Shown one piece after another: positions 26,388-34,701 of a DNA stretch of 64,000 nucleotides (the first letter of the stretch is position 1; every line of letters begins with the position of its first letter). Both the position numbers and the translations under genes were made by a program. The notes beneath the pieces are model-generated. The model did no database searches, was not told the DNA's origin, and saw only the letters and a program-made list of their open reading frames with translations. Origin of the DNA: DASYDU01 sp050248495 (GTDB lineage: Bacteria > Planctomycetota > Planctomycetia > Pirellulales > Lacipirellulaceae); the NCBI GenBank assembly GCA_050248495.1, contig JBFWSG010000007.1, forward strand, positions 1 through 64,000, written 5' to 3'.

Positions 26388-27584
26388 TCACCGGCCGGCC
26401 CGAGCTCGCGGTTGCTTAGGCTCAATCATGGTGGGCCGCACCATCTGGAAATGGCCGGTGTAATACCACTCTTTGAAGCTGGGCGGCAGCGCCAGTGCGA
26501 GCCAGACCGTGATCGTGGTCGAAACCGCAATCGCCAGCGGCGGCCAAACTCCCAAGTAGAGCAGTAGCGCGGGAAGCAGAAAGGCTGCAACCGTCGCAAC
26601 CAGCGGTGCTATGAACATGCGGTCGTAGCCAGGAATTACGTATTTCCCAGTTGCAATGCGCCCCGCAATGGAGATCGGCGGATAGCGATGGCTGATGAAG
26701 CAGAAATAGCGGCCGCCGATCGCAATCAAGCAGACACCGGCGTACATCAGCCACAGGCCTTCTAGTGTAGAGTCTTCAATCGGAAGCGTGGCGGCGCCAA
26801 ATGTCAGCCATCCTGCAATGAAGCTGATGATCGACGTACGGAGGGGATTCAGCAGTTCCAGGTGGGAATCATCGGCGAGCGGAGCGATCGTCCAATACAC
26901 TTCCCTCGCCGGTAGCAGCTCCGAACACGCCAGCCCCAATTCTTTTCTTCGCACTTCCGTGTAGGGGAATTCGCGAAGCGCACCGATGGCCAAATAACTC
27001 ACGGCAAGCAAAGCGATTGCCACCAGGCCAAGCATCGGCGGGTACGACGCAGCCAGGAGCGCAAGTCCTGCGAGCACGGCGTATAGCCCGACGGCTCGGT
27101 AGGATTCGAGCTTATAGAGTGCTGTGCCAAGCGCGAGGCAGTAGCCCGCGAGGAAAGCCAACGGAATTCCAAACGCAACGGGAAGGTTCCACCACGGCGG
27201 CAACAACCCCAAACTCAACAATATCAGCAGCACGACCGCATCTTGCCATACGAGATGAATGGGCCCGAATGGGAGCGGCGCAGGAAATTTCCAAGGTGTG
27301 GTGGCGAGCCAACGGCCGTAGGGCTTATTTAGGATTGGATGAAACTCGGTGACACGATATGCGCCATACGCAAATGCCACGACACAGGCGACAACTAGGT
27401 GAACGGAACTTTGCGCGAAGCGTCGTTCTGCATCGGTTAAGTCGAAAGCTGCGGCGAATTTCAGCAACGTGACGGCGAACAGCTGAAGGAGCCAGGTGAT
27501 GATAACCGAACCGACCATCACCCCAATCACCCAATCGGCAATCACCACCACTCGCAACCAGCACATGAATCTCGAGCCGCTCAC
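26388..27584 (-). CDS. ABC transporter-associated membrane protein
   Basis: 398 residues with about ten hydrophobic segments and no soluble domain. It overlaps the upstream ATP-binding gene by 4 bp, so the two form an ABC-type exporter or ABC-2-like pair. There is no clear match to a named permease family. The substrate cannot be inferred from neighbours. Translation is coupled through an ATGA overlap. Confidence 0.75.
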   Translation of the reverse strand: MSGSRFMCWLRVVVIADWVIGVMVGSVIITWLLQLFAVTLLKFAAAFDLTDAERRFAQSSVHLVVACVVAFAYGAYRVTEFHPILNKPYGRWLATTPWKFPAPLPFGPIHLVWQDAVVLLILLSLGLLPPWWNLPVAFGIPLAFLAGYCLALGTALYKLESYRAVGLYAVLAGLALLAASYPPMLGLVAIALLAVSYLAIGALREFPYTEVRRKELGLACSELLPAREVYWTIAPLADDSHLELLNPLRTSIISFIAGWLTFGAATLPIEDSTLEGLWLMYAGVCLIAIGGRYFCFISHRYPPISIAGRIATGKYVIPGYDRMFIAPLVATVAAFLLPALLLYLGVWPPLAIAVSTTITVWLALALPPSFKEWYYTGHFQMVRPTMIEPKQPRARAGR

Positions 27585-28372
27585 GTCGCGCCTTCCTTCG
27601 CGTCGCGGGCGAAATAGTGCTCGATGTTGTCGAGTGTTTCGGGATTGAGCAGGCGTTGCAAGACATCGGCGAGGGGTCCGGTGGAGCCGGTCAGTTGCCG
27701 CAGGCCGTCGACGGTGTCGAAGGCAGCCAATTCGCCGTCGCGGATGACGGCAATTCGGTCGGCCACTTCTTCCACCAGCTCTGGAACAGGCGTTGTCATC
27801 ACGATCGTCACATCGTCTCGCTGTGCGAGGTGCTGCAGGACGCGCTTGAGCGCGAGGATACCCGAAGGATCGAGGCCACCGGAAAACGGCTCATCCAACA
27901 GCAGATACGGAGCTTCGGTGATCAGCGCGCTGGCAAGAGCGATTTTCTTGAGCTGACCGGCGGAGTAACTGCCGATCGCCTGGTCGCCTTGTTCCGCGAG
28001 ATCAAACAAGCGCAGCAGGCGGTCGGCGTGATCGAAGAGCCACAGGTCCTCGAGGCCGTATAGCCGGCCGACCGCCAAGATATATTCGCGGCCCGTGCGC
28101 CACTTCGGAAGCCACACCTGGTCGTGCAGATAGACGATTCGCTTGCGGAGGTCGCGTTCACCGTCGACCGAATCGCGCCGCCGTACGCCGTCAAACTCGA
28201 CGTATCCCGTGCAGGGCCAGAGTACGCCGGCCATCACGCCTAGGAAAGTCGTCTTGCCCATGCCATTGGGACCGACGACGACGACCACTTCGCCGGTTTT
28301 GATTTCGAGGCTGACGTTTTTGAGAACCGGTCGGATGCCGTAGTGATGGGTGACATTTTCGACGCGGATCAT
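27581..28372 (-). CDS. ABC transporter ATP-binding protein
   Basis: 263 residues. Walker A is GPNGMGKTT (about 36-44), the signature is SYSAGQLKKIA, Walker B is YLLLDEPFSGGLDP and the H-loop region ends in VTIVMTTPVPEL, where the usual switch His is replaced. The order and spacing match ABC-2 type ATPases. The partner permease overlaps the 3' end by 4 bp. The missing H-loop His, if real, would lower ATP hydrolysis. Confidence 0.9.
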   Translation of the reverse strand: MIRVENVTHHYGIRPVLKNVSLEIKTGEVVVVVGPNGMGKTTFLGVMAGVLWPCTGYVEFDGVRRRDSVDGERDLRKRIVYLHDQVWLPKWRTGREYILAVGRLYGLEDLWLFDHADRLLRLFDLAEQGDQAIGSYSAGQLKKIALASALITEAPYLLLDEPFSGGLDPSGILALKRVLQHLAQRDDVTIVMTTPVPELVEEVADRIAVIRDGELAAFDTVDGLRQLTGSTGPLADVLQRLLNPETLDNIEHYFARDAKEGAT

Positions 28373-28452
28373 GGAGGTGCTCGCAGGTGGGCTTTAAAAC
28401 GCAAGCTTTAGAAAGCAATTCGTCGGCCTGGGCCGGAATATTGCCGCTCAGA

Positions 28453-29169
28453 TTATGCCGGCGGGTTGCTGCGACGGTCGGCACGGTCGAACAGTTCGCT
28501 TAGGCGAACAGAAAAACCGGGCAGCACGTCTCGGCCTTCGAGCTGGCCGGCGGTGTCGATCTCGAGCATCTGGTCTATGGCCGTGTAGATGCGAGCGGTG
28601 CGCGACTGGGGATCGATGTACCAGACCAAACGCACGCCAGCTTGGAAGTACTCTTCCAGCTTGCGCTGCATTTCGCGGGCGGTGTTGCCTTCGGAAATGA
28701 TTTCGACGGCGAGGTCCGGCGCGACGCGACAGACTCGATCGCGCGGCATCTTTCCATCGGGGAATTTTTCCCAACGAATGAACGCCAGATCTGGAATTCG
28801 TATCGTATTGGACAAGATTCGAATCTGACCATCTGGGCCGGATATGATGCCCAGATTGTGCGATTCGAGGTATTTGATCAGCAGGTGGCCGAGGGCCATC
28901 GCTAAGATCGACTCGTAGAAGCTCATCGATTTCTCCACGAGAACGCCGCTCACCAATTCACACAGCCGATCTTCGTGATCTTCGAGCCAAATGGCATCTT
29001 CCTCCGTGGCGGTTCCGGGTGAGCGATAAAGCGAAATGCGCTCCAGCGGAATTCCGCCTAAATGTTCCTGCAGGTCGACGAGCGACCAGTGGCTAGGAAA
29101 TCCCACAATCCGACCGCTCGTAGCGACTAGTATTGGGAAGCTGCTGGAGGATTCTGAGATGGTCGACAT
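28453..29169 (-). CDS. Uma2-family (DUF820) nuclease-like protein
   Basis: 238 residues. The conserved core RIPDLAFI...APDLAVEIISEGN...GVRLVWYIDPQ is the restriction-endonuclease-like fold of Uma2 proteins, with the Asp and Glu of the metal site present. Their role is unknown and they are multiplied in planctomycetes and cyanobacteria. ATG 29169 is preferred over the in-frame TTG at 29181. It is not in an operon with the ABC genes (80 bp gap). Confidence 0.85.
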   Translation of the reverse strand: MSTISESSSSFPILVATSGRIVGFPSHWSLVDLQEHLGGIPLERISLYRSPGTATEEDAIWLEDHEDRLCELVSGVLVEKSMSFYESILAMALGHLLIKYLESHNLGIISGPDGQIRILSNTIRIPDLAFIRWEKFPDGKMPRDRVCRVAPDLAVEIISEGNTAREMQRKLEEYFQAGVRLVWYIDPQSRTARIYTAIDQMLEIDTAGQLEGRDVLPGFSVRLSELFDRADRRSNPPA

Positions 29170-29271
29170 CGAGTGCCTCAAACGTGGCGCAAGATTGCGT
29201 TGCCGATTCTCATTATAGCCGATCGGCTTGGCGGCAATAAGCGAATTCGAATCTCGGCCGATATAGATGAT

Positions 29272-30288
29272 TTACCGCATGATCCACAAGAATGCAGTAC
29301 CCGCTTCGTCGACGCGGAGTTGGGCGGCGAGATGGCTTTGGGCGAGCGCGCGGTCGAGAATGCGTTTGTAGAAGGTCCGCGTCTTGGGGATGTGGACTTG
29401 GAGCTTCGTGGGATCGATTTTGTATTTGGCCAGCGCGGCGCGGTTCCAAAAGATCGGAAGCTTCAAGCGCGGGGCGATGGCGTCGACCGCTTCCTGCAGC
29501 GAGTACCCTTCGATCTCGACGTTCAGAAACTCGAACAGGGCAGGGGCCGTCTCGCGCGGCGAAATTTGCGATTCCCAGCCGATCGGCCAAACGTCATCCG
29601 CCGCGCCGAGCGGCACGATCGCCAGCTCGACCGGCCCGCCGGGGGCTTTCTCCGGCCGCAGGGCGAGTCCGGCATTGTTAAGCAGGATCGCCACTCCGGT
29701 GCCGGCCGTTAAATTGCCGGCTTCCTCTTCGATCGGCCCTGCTGCGCGCAGCAAGCGATCGGCTGCCGCATCCGGCCTCAAGCGATGACCAAATCGTCGT
29801 TGCACCTGGTCGAGCAATTTGGCGAGTGTCCGCCCCTTGGTCGTCAGCCCTAGCGGTTGCGCAAGCTCCGCATGCAGAGCGGCGAACTCTTTTGCGGTGA
29901 GGCCGAAACGACCGCGCTCTGCGGTGAGCGATTCCGGTCCCTCTGCCGAAAGCCGCGCGAAGAAATCTGATAGCTGCTGGCGATCGCTTGGGCCGAACGT
30001 GCCGCCGGGCAGTTGCAGTTCATTGCGGGAATTGAGTACGCCGACGACGTGAAATCGTGGCTCTTCCGCCGTGCCGCGATTGTCCGCCAGCGGCTTGTCG
30101 GCACCGGTCGCCGTGCGGATGCGCACGTTCGTGACGCCGATCTCCGCCAAGAGTTGCAGCCACTCGCGGGGCGCGGTAATTTGCACTCCCCGCTCCGTCG
30201 CCAGTTCGAGTTCGATCGGTACCGCAGCAAGCGCAACCGATGCAAATGCCAATAGCAACGCGAGCGCGGTCGTCAGGTGGAGTCGCAT
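29272..30288 (-). CDS. Exported protein of unknown function
   Basis: 338 residues with a signal peptide (about 1-21, MRLHLTTALALLLAFASVALA). The middle is helical. The C-terminal part (about 230-338) has a compact mixed fold with the blocks EGYSLQEAVDAIAPRLKLPIFW and AQLRVDEAGTAFLWI, reminiscent of secretin N-domain or STN-type modules, but not clearly so. The ATG at 30288 is used since the extension to 30357 lacks signal-peptide character and overlaps the region of the next, divergent gene. Confidence 0.6.
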   Translation of the reverse strand: MRLHLTTALALLLAFASVALAAVPIELELATERGVQITAPREWLQLLAEIGVTNVRIRTATGADKPLADNRGTAEEPRFHVVGVLNSRNELQLPGGTFGPSDRQQLSDFFARLSAEGPESLTAERGRFGLTAKEFAALHAELAQPLGLTTKGRTLAKLLDQVQRRFGHRLRPDAAADRLLRAAGPIEEEAGNLTAGTGVAILLNNAGLALRPEKAPGGPVELAIVPLGAADDVWPIGWESQISPRETAPALFEFLNVEIEGYSLQEAVDAIAPRLKLPIFWNRAALAKYKIDPTKLQVHIPKTRTFYKRILDRALAQSHLAAQLRVDEAGTAFLWIMR

Positions 30289-30350
30289 ACAGAAACTATA
30301 GCATTGCGGTAACCGCAGAATCTTTCGGGACCGCCGGCAAAGGAGCTTCG

Positions 30351-31349
30351 ATGTCACGCCTTGTCACGCTGTTCACCGGCCAATGGGCTGATCTGCCGCT
30401 GGAAGACATGTGCCGCAAGGCGAGCGACTTCGGCTACCAGGGCCTCGAACTGGCCTGCTGGGGCGACCATTTTGAGATCAACAAGGCGGTGAACGACCCT
30501 GGCTACGCGGCGGCCAAGCGCGACTTGCTCGACCGCTACGATCTGCAGTGCCAGGCGATCAGCTCGCACCTCGTGGGCCAGGCGGTGTGCGACCGCATCG
30601 ATTCGCGCCACCAATCGATCCTGCCGCCGCACGTCTGGGGCGACGGCGATCCGGCCGGCGTCAACCGTCGCGCCGCCGAGGACATGAAGAACGCCGCCCG
30701 CGCCGCGCAGCAGTTCGGCGTCGGCGTCGTGAACGGCTTCACCGGTTCCAGCATCTGGCCGCTACTCTACTCTTTTCCGCCGGTGCCCGATTCGATGATC
30801 GCCGCCGGCTACGAGCAATTTGCCGAACGCTGGAATCCGATCCTCGACGTGTTCGGCGAGTGTGGCGTCCGCTTCGCGCTCGAAGTGCATCCCACGGAGA
30901 TCGCGTTCGATATCTACTCGGCGCAGAAGGCGTTAGATGCAATCGGCAACCGCGAGGAGTTCGGTTTCAACTTCGACCCCAGCCATCTCTTGTGGCAAGG
31001 CGTCGACCCGGTCGAATTCATCCGCGAGTTCGGCAGCCGCATCTACCACGTCCACATCAAGGATGCGATTGTCACGCTCAACGGCCGCACCGGCATCCTC
31101 GGCAGCCATCTCAACTTCGGCGACCCGCGCCGCGGTTGGGACTTCCGCTCGCCGGGCCGCGGCGGCGTGAACTTCGAAGAGATCATCCGTGCACTGAACC
31201 AGGCCGGCTACGACGGCCCCCTCTCGGTCGAATGGGAAGACATCGGCATGGACCGCGAACACGGCACCCGCGAAGCGTGCGAATTCGTCCGCAAGCTCGA
31301 CTTCGAACCGAGCCGCGTGGCCTTCGACGCGGCGTTTGCGGAGAAGTGA
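30351..31349 (+). CDS. Sugar phosphate isomerase/epimerase-like TIM barrel
   Basis: 332 residues with the xylose-isomerase-like (AP endonuclease 2) barrel. Metal-ligand candidates are Glu in FALEVHPTEIAFD, Asp/His in NFDPSHLLW, His in IYHVHIKDA and Glu in PLSVEWED. AGGAG 5-10 bp before the ATG fixes the start. Such proteins usually act on inositols or rare sugars. No oxidoreductase or sugar gene is adjacent, so the substrate is open. Confidence 0.88.
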   Translation: MSRLVTLFTGQWADLPLEDMCRKASDFGYQGLELACWGDHFEINKAVNDPGYAAAKRDLLDRYDLQCQAISSHLVGQAVCDRIDSRHQSILPPHVWGDGDPAGVNRRAAEDMKNAARAAQQFGVGVVNGFTGSSIWPLLYSFPPVPDSMIAAGYEQFAERWNPILDVFGECGVRFALEVHPTEIAFDIYSAQKALDAIGNREEFGFNFDPSHLLWQGVDPVEFIREFGSRIYHVHIKDAIVTLNGRTGILGSHLNFGDPRRGWDFRSPGRGGVNFEEIIRALNQAGYDGPLSVEWEDIGMDREHGTREACEFVRKLDFEPSRVAFDAAFAEK

Positions 31350-31370
31350 CTCGCCAACTCCGACTTTTCG

Positions 31371-31670
31371 ATGGATTCGATTCAATTGCTATTGGTTCGA
31401 CTGCGAGAGGTATACGGCGAAGACCGGATTGTTCCCTATGGTACGTCGGCGGACGAAGCATTTGGTACGGGCTTTCGGATTGTGGGTGTCCCTGCGACTT
31501 TCTCTGTGATCACACGAGACGGGAATTTAGCGCACGGATGGTATGACGTACAATTTGAGTCGTATCCCCCTGGCAATTACCTCTATACAAATGTGGTTGA
31601 TCTGAATGGCCTGCTTCGACTCATCGAACAAATGGCGGGACCACCGACGAATTGGCCGTTAATGAATTAG
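31371..31670 (+). CDS. Small hypothetical protein
   Basis: 99 residues, cytosolic. It has a helix at the start (DSIQLLLVRLREVYG) and then beta-strands, with an FSVITRDGNLAHGWYDVQFE block that looks like a small alpha/beta sheet. It lies 21 bp after the isomerase gene and could share its transcript. No known domain is recognised. Confidence 0.55.
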   Translation: MDSIQLLLVRLREVYGEDRIVPYGTSADEAFGTGFRIVGVPATFSVITRDGNLAHGWYDVQFESYPPGNYLYTNVVDLNGLLRLIEQMAGPPTNWPLMN

Positions 31671-31736
31671 CGGCATAGCATGGTACACTAGAGATATTCT
31701 CGGTCGAATCGCGGAACCTTCGACTACGGAACGCTC

Positions 31737-33098
31737 TTGGTGGCCCTCTTTCGAACATCCCAGCGATGGTGTACGGCGGCTGTTTGCATTGCGGCTCTGT
31801 GCGCAGTGCGAGATGCGGTCGCGAAGCCGCAGACAGCAGATTTACGCGCCGAATACGAGAGGCTGAGCAGTGCACATGCATCGGCATTGCCCGGATGGCG
31901 GCCGAAGCAACCGGCCTCGGGGACGTTGCTGTTCGTCGCGCCGGACACCTATTCTGGTAAAGAGCCCGACAGCGAGATGTACCACGCCGCACGCACCGAG
32001 TATGCCGACAAGCTATTCGAATTAGCGAAGCGCGCGGCCGATGCCGGTCAGTTGTCCCTTGCCTTCGAATGGGCGACCGAGGCGGTCCGTGAGAATCCGG
32101 ATCACGCCGACGCACGCCGCGCACTCGGATACGAGCAACACGATGGCCATTGGCTTACGCCCTACGCCAAGCGGATGATTCTCGCTGGCAGGCATTGGGA
32201 TCCGAACGCGGGCTGGATCGCGGCTGAAGACGCCGGCAAAGAACGCCCACCCGGCCGCGATGGCTGGCAAGTTCGCACCGATAACTTCCTCGTGGTCTCG
32301 AACGATAGCCAGCAAGCGGCTGCGGAACTCGCCGCACGATTGGAACGACTCTACCAGATCTGGCGACAACTCTTCGCCGGCTTCTCCTATTCAGACCGCG
32401 AAGTGAAACAGCTCTTCGCCGGAGAGCGCGAGCCGCGTGAACGCCATCGCCCCTTTCGAGTCGTCTATCACCGCGACAAACAGGATTACGTCCACAAGCT
32501 CCAACGCCGCCAGCCACGGATCGCCGAAACGCTCGGCATCTACTTCGACGCCGACCGTGAGGCGCATTTCTTCGCGGGCGATGACACGAATGTCGACAGT
32601 CAGAACATTGCCACGCTGTATCACGAGGCCGTGCACCAGCTATTCCAGGAAACCCGGCCTGCCGCTCGCCAGGTCGGCCGCGACGCCAATTTCTGGATCG
32701 TCGAAGGTATCGCCACGTATTTTGAAACGCTGCGCGAACACCGCGATCCCGCGGCGGGTCTGTACTACACGATCGGCGAGTCGTCGGCGGGCAGGCTGCC
32801 GGCGGCGCGAGAGCGGCTGCTGGTGAGTGGGTTTTACGTGCCGCTTGATGAGCTCACGCGACTCGGCAAAGAGCCGCTCCAACGTTTCCCGGAATTGGCC
32901 AAGCTCTACAGCCAATCGGCCGGACTTGCGGCGATGTTGATGGACGGCGACGGCGGCCGCTATCGCGAACCATTGGTCAAGTATCTGATCGCGGTCTACG
33001 CCGGGCGTGACGATTCCGCTTCGCTCGCAGAGGCCGCCGGCGCGATGAACTCGGAGCTGGATGCTGCCTATCGCCGGTACCTGGAGAGCTTGCCGTAG
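31737..33098 (+). CDS. Exported gluzincin-like metallopeptidase (DUF1570-like)
   Basis: 453 residues with a signal peptide (about 1-28). The N-terminal part is helical and TPR-like (AFEWATEAVRENPDHADARRALG). The C-terminal part contains LYHEAVHQLFQE followed by FWIVEGIATYFE, the HExxH...E zinc site of gluzincins. This pattern is typical of the DUF1570 group of planctomycete exported proteins. It is a second such peptidase in the window besides 9839-11194, and not closely similar to it. The substrate is unknown. Confidence 0.7.
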   Translation: MVALFRTSQRWCTAAVCIAALCAVRDAVAKPQTADLRAEYERLSSAHASALPGWRPKQPASGTLLFVAPDTYSGKEPDSEMYHAARTEYADKLFELAKRAADAGQLSLAFEWATEAVRENPDHADARRALGYEQHDGHWLTPYAKRMILAGRHWDPNAGWIAAEDAGKERPPGRDGWQVRTDNFLVVSNDSQQAAAELAARLERLYQIWRQLFAGFSYSDREVKQLFAGEREPRERHRPFRVVYHRDKQDYVHKLQRRQPRIAETLGIYFDADREAHFFAGDDTNVDSQNIATLYHEAVHQLFQETRPAARQVGRDANFWIVEGIATYFETLREHRDPAAGLYYTIGESSAGRLPAARERLLVSGFYVPLDELTRLGKEPLQRFPELAKLYSQSAGLAAMLMDGDGGRYREPLVKYLIAVYAGRDDSASLAEAAGAMNSELDAAYRRYLESLP

Positions 33099-33173
33099 TC
33101 GGCCCAGGCCGGTAACTTAGGATGGGTTCGCGGACCGGTTTTTTGGCTCCGAACTCCCGATGGAGTTGCTCCC

Positions 33174-33299
33174 ATGCTTGCATTATTCGCCCATATCACT
33201 CAGCACGAAGTGCCCAGCCTGTGGCTGGTGGCCTGCGGCAGTTTTGCGGCCGGCGCGGCGGTGACGTACGCCGTCATCTGGGCCCGCAAGACCAAGTGA
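33174..33299 (+). CDS. 41-residue single-span membrane protein
   Basis: A short open frame starting MLALFAHITQHEVPSLWLVA with a hydrophobic helix at about 16-35 and a basic C-terminus (WARKTK), an inside-positive topology. A GATGGAG site sits 8 bp before the ATG. It lies just upstream of tRNA-His. The predicted helix, RBS and basic tail make it likely real, although it is too short to prove. Confidence 0.6.
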   Translation: MLALFAHITQHEVPSLWLVACGSFAAGAAVTYAVIWARKTK

Positions 33300-33320
33300 T
33301 GATTCAACTGAAGTAACCGT

Positions 33321-33395
33321 GGTGGTTGTAGTTCAGTCGGTTAGAACGCCAGATTGTGGATCTGGAGGTCGTGGGTTCGAGTCCCACCAGCCACC
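33321..33395 (+). tRNA. tRNA-His (GTG)
   Basis: A complete cloverleaf: the acceptor stem GTGGTTG pairs with CAGCCAC, the D-arm contains AGTTCAGTCGGTTAGAA, the anticodon stem-loop is CCAGA-TTGTGGA-TCTGG with anticodon GTG, and the T-arm has GTGGG-TTCGAGT-CCCAC. The extra G at position -1, which is diagnostic of tRNA-His, is at 33321 and faces the C discriminator at 33395. CCA is not encoded. Confidence 0.97.
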
Positions 33396-33405
33396 CTTCG
33401 CACCA

Positions 33406-33436
33406 CCCGCGGGAATCGAAGTTTCCCGCGGGTTTT
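33406..33436 (+). terminator. Rho-independent terminator after tRNA-His
   Basis: A 10-bp perfect stem CCCGCGGGAA / TTCCCGCGGG with a 7-nt loop is followed by TTTT. It ends the tRNA transcript and separates it from the fic gene. Confidence 0.88.
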
Positions 33437-33474
33437 CTATTCCTTGCGGTGCCTAAGAGCAGTCTTTGTGGTAG

Positions 33475-33523
33475 ATTGCAATAACCGGCGATAAATTGCA
33501 ATCTGTGGCTCTTGGTTTGCAAT
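33475..33523. promoter_or_regulatory. Three evenly spaced palindromic operator-like sites before fic
   Basis: ATTGCAAT at 33475-33482 and again at 33495-33502, then a variant (TTTGCAAT) at 33516-33523. Starts are 20 and 21 bp apart, two helical turns, so a protein would meet them on one face. A weak promoter could overlap them: TTGTGG (33466-33471) and GATAAA (33490-33495), 18 bp apart. Autoregulation by the fic product is an inference. Confidence 0.6.
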
Positions 33524-33534
33524 CGACGCAAACA

Positions 33535-34701
33535 ATGGACCAGTCACAATTTACAGCGCTCTCGCCAGGCTCACTGGTGCCAATCCAGGTACCCGCTCGG
33601 GGTCGGGATTGGGCCTTCGTTCCTCACGAGCTCCAGCCCAGCTGGGAATTTTCTTCCAGACTATGGCCGCTTGTTGCAAGCGCCAAGGAAATGCTTGGTA
33701 CTCTCAACGGCATCGGGCAATTGCTTCCCGATCCGCAACTCCTGCTGCGACCGCTGCAGAATCGCGAGGCGATTGCCTCTTCCAGCATCGAAGGGACTTA
33801 CGTCACTCCCGAACAACTCCTGCTATTCGAATTGGATCCTCAGGAAGTCCAGCTGTCGGATGACGAAGCGGCCGATCGGCAAGAAGTCTACAACTATGGA
33901 CGAGCACTGCAGCACGGCTGCGAGTTGCTCGTCACTTTGCCACTTTGCAGCCGCATGATTTGCGAAATGCATCGAATCTTAATGACGGGAGTGCGCGGTC
34001 AAAACAAGAGTCCGGGGAGTTTTCGCACCTACCAAGTTCAGATCGGTTCCAGTGGACGCTTCGTGCCTCCGCCGCCGACCGAGATCGAGCGGCTCATGGG
34101 CAATTTGGAACGCTACATGAACTCCGACGATGAACGATATGATCCGCTCGTTCGCAGCTTTCTCGTACATTACCAGTTTGAAGCGATTCACCCGTTTGGC
34201 GACGGTAACGGCCGGGTCGGACGGGCGCTACTGGCACTCATGATCTACAAGTTGCTCGGACACGCTCAACCTTGGCTCTACATCAGCGCCTACTACGAGC
34301 GTTACCGCGAAGAATACATGCAATGTCTGTTCGATATCAGTCGACGTGGCGACTGGGAGAAGTGGCTTGAATTCTGCCTGCGGGGAGCGGTGGAGCAGGC
34401 GCAGGACTCGATCGATCGCTGCCACCGATTCAATGCCCTGCGCAAGGAGTTTCACGAACGCGTGGCTGCATCGACGGCGCGCACCTACTCGATGATTGAA
34501 TCGCTCTTCCGAACGCCGGTCGTCACTATTCCGACGGTGAGCAAGCAATTCGGAGTTGCCTATCACACCGCTCAGACGGACATTGAGCGATTAGTCAAGC
34601 TCGGAATCTTGCGCGAGGTAGTTGGCAAGTATCCTCGGACTTTTTTCGCTTCCGAGATAATGAAGATCGCGTACGACGTTTCTGACTCCCCAAGCGAATG
34701 A
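33535..34701 (+). CDS. Fic-family AMP transferase with winged-helix domain
   Basis: 388 residues. The Fic core motif HPFGDGNGR is at 219-227. The inhibitory helix motif SSIEG at 83-87 is N-terminal, making it class II: its Glu blocks ATP until removed. The C-terminal part (about 320-388) is a winged helix (TIPTVSKQFGVAYHTAQTDI), so the protein may bind DNA, probably the sites upstream. The stop overlaps the HerA-like gene (ATGA). ATG 33535 is preferred, although an in-frame TTG exists at 33496. Confidence 0.85.
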   Translation: MDQSQFTALSPGSLVPIQVPARGRDWAFVPHELQPSWEFSSRLWPLVASAKEMLGTLNGIGQLLPDPQLLLRPLQNREAIASSSIEGTYVTPEQLLLFELDPQEVQLSDDEAADRQEVYNYGRALQHGCELLVTLPLCSRMICEMHRILMTGVRGQNKSPGSFRTYQVQIGSSGRFVPPPPTEIERLMGNLERYMNSDDERYDPLVRSFLVHYQFEAIHPFGDGNGRVGRALLALMIYKLLGHAQPWLYISAYYERYREEYMQCLFDISRRGDWEKWLEFCLRGAVEQAQDSIDRCHRFNALRKEFHERVAASTARTYSMIESLFRTPVVTIPTVSKQFGVAYHTAQTDIERLVKLGILREVVGKYPRTFFASEIMKIAYDVSDSPSE

